The position numbers and the translations under genes were made by a program. The notes beneath the pieces were generated by a model. That model was given only the letters and a program-made list of their open reading frames with translations. It was not told the DNA's origin and did no database searches. A stretch of DNA of 36,120 nt, taken from JALSKU01 sp964556545. Its GTDB lineage: Bacteria; Campylobacterota; Campylobacteria; Campylobacterales; JALSKU01. Location of the stretch: positions 1-36,120 of the forward strand of contig CAZKWE010000060.1 of assembly GCA_964556545.1 (NCBI GenBank), read 5' to 3'. Every line of letters begins with the position of its first letter. Position 1 is the stretch's first letter. Shown piece by piece: positions 1 to 6,547 of this stretch.

Positions 1-204
1 CTGTAAAAATCTATCTTCACTAACCAAAGAGAAAAATCCATCCTCATCTTCTTCCTCATAATTACTCATAAGCTTTTTAAATACGGATTTTACTTTATCA
101 TCTCTTGTCTGGTTGTGAATAATGATATTTTTGTCAAATTCTCCTGCAGCATAAGAGAATGTTGCAAAAACCAAAATAAAAACCAAAAGTATATTTTTAA
201 GCAT
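1..204 (-). CDS. Small secreted protein, 3' end beyond window (paralog of the gene at 320-814)
   Basis: The first 68 codons lie in the window; the rest runs off the left edge. The ATG (complement of 202-204) follows an AGGAGA ribosome binding site. The N-terminus is a typical signal peptide: LKN, a hydrophobic stretch, then a likely cleavage after SYA. The mature part contains KKLMSNYEEEDEDGFFSLV and EDRFLQ. These match, at the same spacing, RQLMKYYKEENEDSFFALV and KDNFLQ of the next gene, so the two are tandem paralogs. It should be exported to the periplasm or envelope. Its promoter region repeats that of the paralog almost exactly (224-264), so the two are probably co-regulated. I do not recognise the family; function is unknown. 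Confidence 0.75.
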   Translation of the reverse strand, partial: MLKNILLVFILVFATFSYAAGEFDKNIIIHNQTRDDKVKSVFKKLMSNYEEEDEDGFFSLVSEDRFLQ

Positions 205-223
205 TTTGTCTCCTTTTTTTCAG

Positions 224-264
224 TTTAAATAATTGTAACACAATTATATTGCAAAAGCATTGCA
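224..264 (-). promoter_or_regulatory. 41-bp promoter/operator element, copy 1
   Basis: This 41-bp block recurs at 837-877 with one mismatch and sits in front of the partial paralog. On the minus strand it has TGCAAT-N5-TGCAAT (hexamers at 259-264 and 248-253, 11 bp apart), directly abutting a TATAAT -10 box (243-248). An inverted repeat, TAATTGT-AAC-ACAATTA (230-246), overlaps the -10 and the expected start. Tandem hexamers with an 11-bp period are the usual form of OmpR/PhoB-family sites. The neighbouring winged-helix regulator (921-1592) is therefore the obvious candidate; that link is inference. Confidence 0.6.
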
Positions 265-319
265 AAATTAAAAAATTTAATTAATCTTTAAAAATAATCA
301 TCAAGAGTTAATTAGAAGT

Positions 320-814
320 TTATTGATCGGAGATTTGTGGCAATCGCATTTTCCATTCTTTAAGGCTTCCGCCCCACAGAGCATCGCCACCCAACTCTAT
401 AAGTTTATATTTGCCATTTATTTTCTCAAATAGCAGTCTTGAATTTCCTTTTTGAGTATAAGCATTCGAGTTTGAAATATTTTGGACGAGCTTTTTCCAT
501 TTTACATACAGATATCTTTTTGATCCGTCACTTGTTATCTTGTCTATCCAATAATCAAAATCAAGTATTTCATAAGTTCTGAAATCTTTTTCAACAGCTT
601 GTCTAAAGAGCATATAGTCTTGTAAAAAATTATCCTTGTCTACCAATGCAAAAAAACTATCTTCATTTTCTTCTTTGTAATATTTCATAAGTTGTCTAAA
701 AGTTATTTCGATATTTTGATTGATATTTTGTGATATATTGTTTTTTTTATTTCCCATTGCATATGATGCACTGCCAAAAAGTAAAAAAGCAACAATAAAT
801 ATATTTTTAAACAT
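320..814 (-). CDS. Small secreted protein of unknown function (tandem paralog)
   Basis: The product is 164 residues. I start it at the ATG at 814, which follows an AGGGG ribosome binding site. An upstream in-frame start would add 14 residues that spoil the signal peptide. The N-terminus MFKNIFIVAFLLFGSASYA is a clear signal peptide. The mature domain mixes helix and strand; a helix with RQLMKYYKEENEDSFFALV is followed by strands ending in LLFEKINGKYKLIELGGD. That order recalls NTF2-like folds, but this is a guess from pattern only. It lies downstream of the response regulator gene with the 837-877 element between, and upstream of its own paralog. Likely an envelope protein made in response to the adjacent sensor kinase. 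Function unknown. Confidence 0.75.
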   Translation of the reverse strand: MFKNIFIVAFLLFGSASYAMGNKKNNISQNINQNIEITFRQLMKYYKEENEDSFFALVDKDNFLQDYMLFRQAVEKDFRTYEILDFDYWIDKITSDGSKRYLYVKWKKLVQNISNSNAYTQKGNSRLLFEKINGKYKLIELGGDALWGGSLKEWKMRLPQISDQ

Positions 815-836
815 TTTGAACCCCTTTTTTACGATC

Positions 837-877
837 TTTAAATAATTGTAACACAATTACATTGCAAAAGCATTGCA
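837..877 (-). promoter_or_regulatory. 41-bp promoter/operator element, copy 2
   Basis: This is the second copy of the element at 224-264, identical at 40 of 41 positions, between the response regulator gene and the first small secreted gene. The TGCAAT hexamers are at 872-877 and 861-866 on the minus strand, again 11 bp apart. The -10 box here is TGTAAT (856-861) because of the single mismatch, so this promoter may be weaker. The inverted repeat TAATTGT-AAC-ACAATTA is at 843-859. Having it here means the small gene can be transcribed apart from the regulator gene. Confidence 0.6.
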
Positions 878-920
878 TTTGTCCAAGAGTGATAACGGGA
901 GATAGATTTTAATCATAATT

Positions 921-1592
921 TTAATGTGAAATAATAATTTTATATCCTAATGACGGTATGGTTTTTATAAATTTGTATTTTAATTTTGCTCTTAGCCTGC
1001 TTACAAGTGCTCTTCTTGTATTGTCATTTGGAGGCTTGTCCGGCCAGATTGAATTTTCCATTTCATTGAAAGTTACTACTTTGCTTTTATTTTCAACAAG
1101 CAAGGATAAAAGTTCTCTCTCTTTTTTTGTAAGAGAAATATGTATATCATTGCATATCAACTCTTTTGTGCTGGAATTATAGCTGAATTCCTCATCAAAA
1201 ATAATATCTCCCAGATCCATTTTGTTTTCTGTCTTTTTTAATGCTATTTCTATGGCAGCCTTGAGAGACTGAAGACTAAAAGGCTTTGTAAGGTATGCAT
1301 GCGGATTTGTTTTTAAGGCTTTTTCAAGCACCTCCGTATCATCTAATGCCGTTAGATAAATTATTGGAATATTATGGTATTGATTTATCTGTTTTGCTGT
1401 TTCGATACCGTCTTTTTCACCGTTTAAACATATATCCATAAGTATAAGATCCGGTTTTTTTTCTTTTATTGATAAAAAAGTATCTTGATAATTTGAAGCG
1501 GATCCTATAACTTCATATCCTATTTTTCTAAGGCTTACTGTCAAATCCATAACAACAAGACTCTCATCTTCAACTATCAGGATTTTATTCAC
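921..1592 (-). CDS. Two-component response regulator with winged-helix DNA-binding domain
   Basis: The product is 223 residues: an N-terminal receiver (about 1-120) and a C-terminal OmpR-type winged helix (about 130-222). Receiver residues are present: acidic pair E8-D9, phosphoacceptor D53 (LILMD), T81 and K103 (TKP). The C-terminal part has the LTKKERELLSLLVEN helix and ends RAKLKYKFIKTIPSLGYKI, as in Trans_reg_C proteins. It overlaps the 3' end of the kinase gene by 8 bp, so the pair is one transcript and almost certainly one phosphorelay. Its best candidate targets are the two 41-bp elements just downstream (837-877 and 224-264), each with direct repeats suited to this domain family. No closer subfamily name is justified. 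Confidence 0.92.
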   Translation of the reverse strand: MNKILIVEDESLVVMDLTVSLRKIGYEVIGSASNYQDTFLSIKEKKPDLILMDICLNGEKDGIETAKQINQYHNIPIIYLTALDDTEVLEKALKTNPHAYLTKPFSLQSLKAAIEIALKKTENKMDLGDIIFDEEFSYNSSTKELICNDIHISLTKKERELLSLLVENKSKVVTFNEMENSIWPDKPPNDNTRRALVSRLRAKLKYKFIKTIPSLGYKIIISH

Positions 1593-3417
1593 CTGTTTGC
1601 TCCTTTGGAAATTCTATGATATACCAAAAATCTTGACCTATTTTGTATTTTAGCTCTCCTGCTAACTGTTTTTCTACTAAAGCCTGTATAAGACTTAATC
1701 CTAAAGAATCTCTATGACGGCTACGACTCTTTTTGGTACCGTTGTCATGCACTTCCAATAAAAAAGAATCATTTTTTATACTTAACTCTAACATAATTTT
1801 ACCGTTTTTTTGTTTAAATGCATGTTTTAAGGAATTTGATATAAGTTCGTTAATAACCAGTCCAACATAAACAGCCTTTTTTAAAGACATGGAAACATTG
1901 GTTGATATTTCAATGCTGATATTTTCCATGTCATAACTTTTTTTAATATCATTACATAGAGTGTAAATATAATCATACATTTCAATACTGTTAAATTCAC
2001 TGTTTTGACAAAGTATTTGATGTGTCTTCGAGATGGCATTTATCCTGTTTTCCAATTTTGTTAATTGCATGAGACTGTTTGTATCATCAATATCATTTTT
2101 TTGTAGTCTGAGAATGGATAGAATCATTTGAAGATTGTTTTTAACACGATGGTTTACTTCTCTTAAAAGTATTACCTTGTCTTCTAATGCGTTTTTTAAC
2201 TCTTTTGTTTTTATTTTGACTTCTTCTTCAACCAATTCATGCCGTCTGTACATTTCATCAATAAGTTTTTTTGTAAGTAAGTTTTTTTGGTCTGTGAGTA
2301 TATTTATCTCGTCAACAAAAGCCAAAAGCAAAAACAGGGCTTCTAAAAATGTTAAAAACATTATAAGTTCGGGAAACTTGTACATTGCGGAAAAAAGTCC
2401 AAGAGAATCAAAAATCATAACAACATACCCTATGATTAAAAAAATCCAACCGAGTATAAAAAATCTTGCCTGCTTATTTCCGTGCTTGTATATGTAGATA
2501 CCGGAGTATGTATTGAATAAAACAAATAAAAAACCTATTATGATTACCGGTACGGGCTTGTAAAAGTAGGGAGCCCCAACTATGGGCATAAGGACTATAA
2601 GTGTGTATATAAAGATATTGTATATATTGTCTATAATTTTAAATTTATATGTTTTTAGAAAACTTTTTGCAAAAAGAGCTGCAGCTATAATCATAAGAGA
2701 AATTTTTGGAACGACCATAAGATTGTCAAGACGGGTAAACCATGAAGGAGCATACATAGGCAAATATCCTATATATGTCATTTGTTGAAACAGAAGCATA
2801 AACAGATAAAATGAATATAAAGCATAGCTTTTATTTTTAGTATATAAAAACAAAAAAAGAGAATAAACTATAAATGCACACAGTAAACCTAAGAAAAAAA
2901 GTATAAAATTCTGTTCGAATTTATCCTGTTTTAAAAAAAGTTTTTTTGATTTTAAATAGAGTCCAAATTCCAAAGTGGTAGTTTTGTTGACAATGTTTAT
3001 GTAAAAAGTTATTTTCTCATGTGGTTTTAGATTTAATGTGACTGAGGGCATTATAACTTTGACATTGTGTGTGCCGAGCAATCCTTTGGTAGCAATATAT
3101 CCGTTTTTATCACTGTAAAATATAACTTTTTCCAATAGCGGATTATCCAATAACAGAACCTTTGAAATATTATTGTCTGTTTTATTGCATAAAGCAAACT
3201 TAACCCAGACCCTATCATCGGGATTGAAACCAAAATTGATATGATGTTTTCCGATTTGTTTAAAATGTTTGTTTTTTATCAAATTAAATGAAATATCTTT
3301 TTTGGCAATATAAATTTTTGCATAAGGCAATAAAGCGGTACTGTCACTTTTTGATGTTATATCGTATGCCAAAAGATTAAAAAAAAGCAAAAAAAGTAAA
3401 ATAATATATCTAATCAC
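1585..3417 (-). CDS. 7TMR-DISM sensor histidine kinase (HisKA_2 type)
   Basis: A membrane sensor kinase of about 610 residues. In order it has a signal peptide, a periplasmic DISMED2-like sensory domain (about 35-180), seven transmembrane helices (about 185-390), a coiled coil, a HisKA_2 dimerisation/phosphotransfer segment with LREVNHRVKNNLQ, and a HATPase domain with NELISNSLKHAF and DNG. The histidine of NHRVKN is the expected phosphate acceptor. I prefer the GTG at 3417, with AAGG 8 bp upstream and a normal signal peptide. The ATG at 3465 has no ribosome site and would lie about 5 nt from the start predicted by the TATAAT at 3478-3483. DISM sensors are thought to bind carbohydrate-like or other small ligands; the ligand here is unknown. 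Its partner is the overlapping regulator gene. Confidence 0.9.
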   Translation of the reverse strand: MIRYIILLFLLFFNLLAYDITSKSDSTALLPYAKIYIAKKDISFNLIKNKHFKQIGKHHINFGFNPDDRVWVKFALCNKTDNNISKVLLLDNPLLEKVIFYSDKNGYIATKGLLGTHNVKVIMPSVTLNLKPHEKITFYINIVNKTTTLEFGLYLKSKKLFLKQDKFEQNFILFFLGLLCAFIVYSLFLFLYTKNKSYALYSFYLFMLLFQQMTYIGYLPMYAPSWFTRLDNLMVVPKISLMIIAAALFAKSFLKTYKFKIIDNIYNIFIYTLIVLMPIVGAPYFYKPVPVIIIGFLFVLFNTYSGIYIYKHGNKQARFFILGWIFLIIGYVVMIFDSLGLFSAMYKFPELIMFLTFLEALFLLLAFVDEINILTDQKNLLTKKLIDEMYRRHELVEEEVKIKTKELKNALEDKVILLREVNHRVKNNLQMILSILRLQKNDIDDTNSLMQLTKLENRINAISKTHQILCQNSEFNSIEMYDYIYTLCNDIKKSYDMENISIEISTNVSMSLKKAVYVGLVINELISNSLKHAFKQKNGKIMLELSIKNDSFLLEVHDNGTKKSRSRHRDSLGLSLIQALVEKQLAGELKYKIGQDFWYIIEFPKEQTGE

Positions 3418-3473
3418 AAAAGACACCTTGAAATTTATCGATACTTCCAATAAAAATTCTACCATTTTAAGAA

Positions 3474-3485
3474 TATAATTATAAT
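3474..3485. promoter_or_regulatory. Overlapping divergent -10 boxes for the kinase and tetR genes
   Basis: Two TATAAT hexamers lie on the plus strand (3474-3479 and 3480-3485), pointing at tetR. A third lies on the minus strand (complement of 3478-3483), pointing at the kinase gene. No good -35 is evident in either direction, which is common in this phylum. Because the boxes overlap, the two genes may compete for polymerase, and TetR binding just downstream could affect both. Confidence 0.5.
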
Positions 3486-3498
3486 TAATCTGTTAAAA

Positions 3499-3518
3499 TT
3501 AACTAAACAGTTAGTTAA
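3499..3518. promoter_or_regulatory. TetR operator candidate (perfect palindrome)
   Basis: TTAACTAAACAGTTAGTTAA is a perfect inverted repeat with 8-bp arms and a 4-bp centre. It lies between the -10 boxes (3474-3485) and the tetR start at 3529, overlapping the expected transcription start and running up to the ribosome binding site. Size and place are typical of TetR-family self-repression. By this reading the pump operon is induced when a ligand releases the repressor. Confidence 0.7.
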
Positions 3519-3528
3519 AGGATACCGA

Positions 3529-4161
3529 ATGGGATCTATCAGAGATAGCAAAAGAACCCAAAAGAGTATTGTTGATACTGCTATGGTGCTTTTTGCAAAA
3601 AATGGTTTTGACGGAGTGAGTGTTGATCTTATAGCTAAAGAAGCAGGGATCAATAAAGCTATGATTTATTATTATTTTAAAAATAAAGCTAAATTGTATG
3701 AAACGGTAATAGCCGATATTTTAGATAAGATTTATAAAAAGATAAATAATGACATAAAAGATGAAAAACGGCCCAAAGATGAACTTAAAATCTTTATATA
3801 TACTTTTTCAAAATTTGCATGGGAAAATCCTCATCTTTCATCACTAATGCTTGCAGAACTTGGAAATGGAGCCAAAAATTTACCTGATGATATGTTTGTA
3901 GGGCTTAAAAAGATATTTGCTTTGCTTTGCGATATACTTCAAAGAGGTGAAAAAAGAGGATGTTTTTGCAATGCAAAGCCTATTATTGTGCATTTTATGA
4001 TAACAGGAGCTATAAATCTTTTTGTTACAACCAAAGAGTTAAGGCAAAGAGTTGCCGATGAGTTCAAATATGATGTATGCAATGAGTGCAATATAGAGGA
4101 GTTTTCTTTATATCTTTACAATAAAATAGTAAAAATGTTAAAAAAAGAGGAGGATAAGTAA
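3529..4161 (+). CDS. TetR-family transcriptional repressor of the efflux operon
   Basis: The product is 210 residues with a standard TetR N-terminal helix-turn-helix (about 10-57): FAKNGFDGVSVDLIAKEAGINKAMIYYYF, then KNKAKLYETVI. The C-terminal ligand domain is divergent and gives no clue to the inducer. The ATG follows AAAGG. The stop codon TAA overlaps the ATG of the TolC-like gene (TAATG), so regulator and pump are co-translated. With the palindrome at 3499-3518 in its own leader it is likely autoregulated. A similar half-conserved 20-bp site lies at 32326-32345 before an unrelated secreted gene, which could be a second target. Confidence 0.9.
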   Translation: MGSIRDSKRTQKSIVDTAMVLFAKNGFDGVSVDLIAKEAGINKAMIYYYFKNKAKLYETVIADILDKIYKKINNDIKDEKRPKDELKIFIYTFSKFAWENPHLSSLMLAELGNGAKNLPDDMFVGLKKIFALLCDILQRGEKRGCFCNAKPIIVHFMITGAINLFVTTKELRQRVADEFKYDVCNECNIEEFSLYLYNKIVKMLKKEEDK

Positions 4162-5447
4162 TGTTAAAAACAATCAGCTTGATAATAGTTTTTGCAATAG
4201 CTACTGTTGATTTAAGTGCAACTTCTATGAAAGATTTATTTACGGCTTTAAAAAAACAGCCTGTTACAAAAGTTGATACGGAAATCAGCAAAATTGCCAA
4301 GGCGGCTGAAAAAAAAGTAAATGCCGCATATTATCCGTCAATAGATATTTTTGCGAATTATACACACTATAATTCACCGACCAATCTAAGACCGCTTGAT
4401 CCTTTGGCAACGGCAAAATTAAACTCTAACGGCGATCCTCTGCCTTTTTCTCAAACCATACAAAAGATAGGTATAAAAGCAACCGTACCGATTTTTATAA
4501 AAGAGCTTGCATCTTTGAGTCAAAAAGTTAAATATTTGGCTAAAAGTGCCCAATTTAAAAAAAGACTTAATTTTTTACAAAACGAAGCGATAATAGTTGC
4601 TTCAAATGCTTCTTTAAAATATATTGATAGTTTGCTTACAGCCTTGAGAGTAACAAGAAAATCACTCATTAAAACCGAAAGCAATTTAAAAATATCGGTT
4701 AAGAGTGGCAGAACCCCGGCTATTGCACTTGATAAAATAGATGAAAAAGTTAATCAAATAGATATAACTATCAACAATGTCAATATCAAACGAACCGCTT
4801 TGTTGTCCAATATAGTCAAATTAACAGGGATAAAACTTAAAGCCCCGGTTGATATGTTTTTAAATAAAAAGATAAAAAAAGATAATTTTTTTGCCTTAAA
4901 ACCGCTTGAAGAGGTTGTTAAGGCTTCTATGAGCGATTATAAAGCCGCAAAAGAGAAAAGATATTATCCAAAAGTTGCACTTTCTCTTTTATGGAGTGAA
5001 AATTATGCCCAGCATGATGTAAAGTATGACAAAGATGTCCACAGAGGATATGGGTATTATAGTTTGGGTATATCCATGCCTTTATTTGATAAAACACTTG
5101 ATAGCGATATGCAGTTAAAAAAGATAATTATTATGAAAGATAAAATGAAACTGCAAAAAACAAAAAACGAGCTTGCAAGTGAGGCAGATACTCTTTGGAA
5201 ACAGTTAAAACTTTTGCTCAATTCTGAAGAATTGAAAAAAAATACTATCAAAAAAGAGGAAAATTTACTTACATATGCCAAAGTTGCATATAAGGAGGGA
5301 AGAATGACAGAAGAAGATTATCTAAGGTACGAAGATGCTCTAATAAGCAGTAAATCAAACTATTATGAAGCAGTATCTCAAAAATGGCAGACTATAGCAA
5401 AACTTGCCGTTATATACGGAAATGATTTGGAAGGAGTTATAAAATGA
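4161..5447 (+). CDS. TolC-family outer-membrane efflux protein
   Basis: The product is 428 residues with an N-terminal signal peptide (LKTISLIIVFAIATVDLSA). The mature protein is largely long amphipathic helices with paired strand segments (YPSIDIFANYTHY and YPKVALSLLWSENYAQ), the double-repeat layout of TolC/OEP proteins. A second repeat ends in a helix with KEGRMTEEDYLRYEDALISS. Length fits the family (about 400-480). It should form the trimeric outer-membrane channel of the pump encoded by the next two genes. It overlaps tetR by 1 bp and the membrane-fusion gene by 4 bp (ATGA), so all are one operon. Substrate not predictable. Confidence 0.88.
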   Translation: MLKTISLIIVFAIATVDLSATSMKDLFTALKKQPVTKVDTEISKIAKAAEKKVNAAYYPSIDIFANYTHYNSPTNLRPLDPLATAKLNSNGDPLPFSQTIQKIGIKATVPIFIKELASLSQKVKYLAKSAQFKKRLNFLQNEAIIVASNASLKYIDSLLTALRVTRKSLIKTESNLKISVKSGRTPAIALDKIDEKVNQIDITINNVNIKRTALLSNIVKLTGIKLKAPVDMFLNKKIKKDNFFALKPLEEVVKASMSDYKAAKEKRYYPKVALSLLWSENYAQHDVKYDKDVHRGYGYYSLGISMPLFDKTLDSDMQLKKIIIMKDKMKLQKTKNELASEADTLWKQLKLLLNSEELKKNTIKKEENLLTYAKVAYKEGRMTEEDYLRYEDALISSKSNYYEAVSQKWQTIAKLAVIYGNDLEGVIK

Positions 5448-6538
5448 AAAAATTAAAGAGTTTATTGATATTTTTATTGGTTGTGCTGATTGTCGTCGGT
5501 GCCGTAAAAGGCGGATTGGTGCTTGTAAAGAAAAAAAGAGCATCTGAAGAGAAATTGCATAGACCGGTAGTTTATGATATGAGAGTAAAAACTATGAAAC
5601 CGAAGTTGTCAACCTCTATGCTTACTCTCCCTTATCTTGCTGTTACGAAAAGTAATGACAATGTTAAAATAAGCTCAAGAATGAATGGAAGAATTTTATA
5701 TATGGTAAAAAATGGAAAAATGGTAAAAAAAGGTGAAATTGTAGCTAAAATTGATGATAAAGATTTAAAAACCAAGCTTGAATCACTGAACCTTTCCATA
5801 GCTTCTTTAAAGTCTCAAATCAAATCCAAATTAACAGCATTGAAAAATCTTTTAAGAACTCACCAAAGAACAAAAGATCTTTTGGCGGTAAAAGGTGCCT
5901 CAAAAGAACAGTATGAAAAAGAGCAAACTCTTATAGAAGCGGTTAAGGCCGGTATAAAAACACTTGAATTAAAAATCAAAGAAATTAAATCAAGCAAAAA
6001 AGCTATAGCAAATACACTCTCATATGCCATTATAAAAGCTCCGATAGACGGGATTGCTCAAAGGCTTGCAAATGCAGGAGATATAGCTCTTATGGGTAAA
6101 CCTCTTGTTAGCATAAATACCCAAAGTAGCAGTTATTTGCTTGTGAGGCTTCCTGCCAATGTAAAATCAAAAGAGATAATTTATCAGGGCAAAAAATATC
6201 CTATAACTCCTCTTGGCTCTACTTATAACGGACTTTTAGAATATATAGCCAATATAAATGCAAATCTTGCAAGCAATCAAACAGTAAATATAAATGTTGT
6301 TGTATATGAGGGCAAAGGATACTATATGCCACATGATGCCATACTTGACAGAGACGGACAGAGTAGTGTTGTTGTATTGTCCGACAATCTTGCAAAAGCA
6401 AAAAAAGTAAAAATTATAGCAAACGCAGAACAAGGTGTTGTGGTAGATGGAGTAAATCCTGATGAAAATATAGTTGTTGAAAAACAAGATGTGCTTTTAA
6501 AGCTACTTGGCGGTATAAAAGCAAGAGCGATCAAGTAA
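5444..6538 (+). CDS. RND efflux membrane-fusion (periplasmic adaptor) protein
   Basis: The product is 364 residues. The N-terminal anchor is a transmembrane segment (about 5-28) without an obvious lipobox. A biotinyl-lipoyl half (VKISSRMNGRILYMVKNGKMVKKGEIVAKID, about 73-105) is followed by a coiled-coil hairpin (about 110-185). The second lipoyl half is AIIKAPIDGIAQRLANAGDIALMGKPL. A beta-barrel and membrane-proximal region follow, including VVYEGKGYYMPHDAILDRDG. This is the HlyD/AcrA adaptor order. It joins the RND permease (next gene, 9 bp on) to the TolC-like channel. Substrate class unknown. Confidence 0.9.
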   Translation: MKKLKSLLIFLLVVLIVVGAVKGGLVLVKKKRASEEKLHRPVVYDMRVKTMKPKLSTSMLTLPYLAVTKSNDNVKISSRMNGRILYMVKNGKMVKKGEIVAKIDDKDLKTKLESLNLSIASLKSQIKSKLTALKNLLRTHQRTKDLLAVKGASKEQYEKEQTLIEAVKAGIKTLELKIKEIKSSKKAIANTLSYAIIKAPIDGIAQRLANAGDIALMGKPLVSINTQSSSYLLVRLPANVKSKEIIYQGKKYPITPLGSTYNGLLEYIANINANLASNQTVNINVVVYEGKGYYMPHDAILDRDGQSSVVVLSDNLAKAKKVKIIANAEQGVVVDGVNPDENIVVEKQDVLLKLLGGIKARAIK

Positions 6539-6547
6539 GGATAGACT

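Noticed and set aside
265..300. AT-only inverted repeat between the two small secreted genes
   Set aside because: It contains only A and T, so symmetry here is expected by chance; no T-run or GC stem marks a terminator.
958..1182. Plus-strand open frame opposite the response regulator gene
   Set aside because: It lies wholly within the well-supported regulator gene on the other strand and encodes no recognisable protein.
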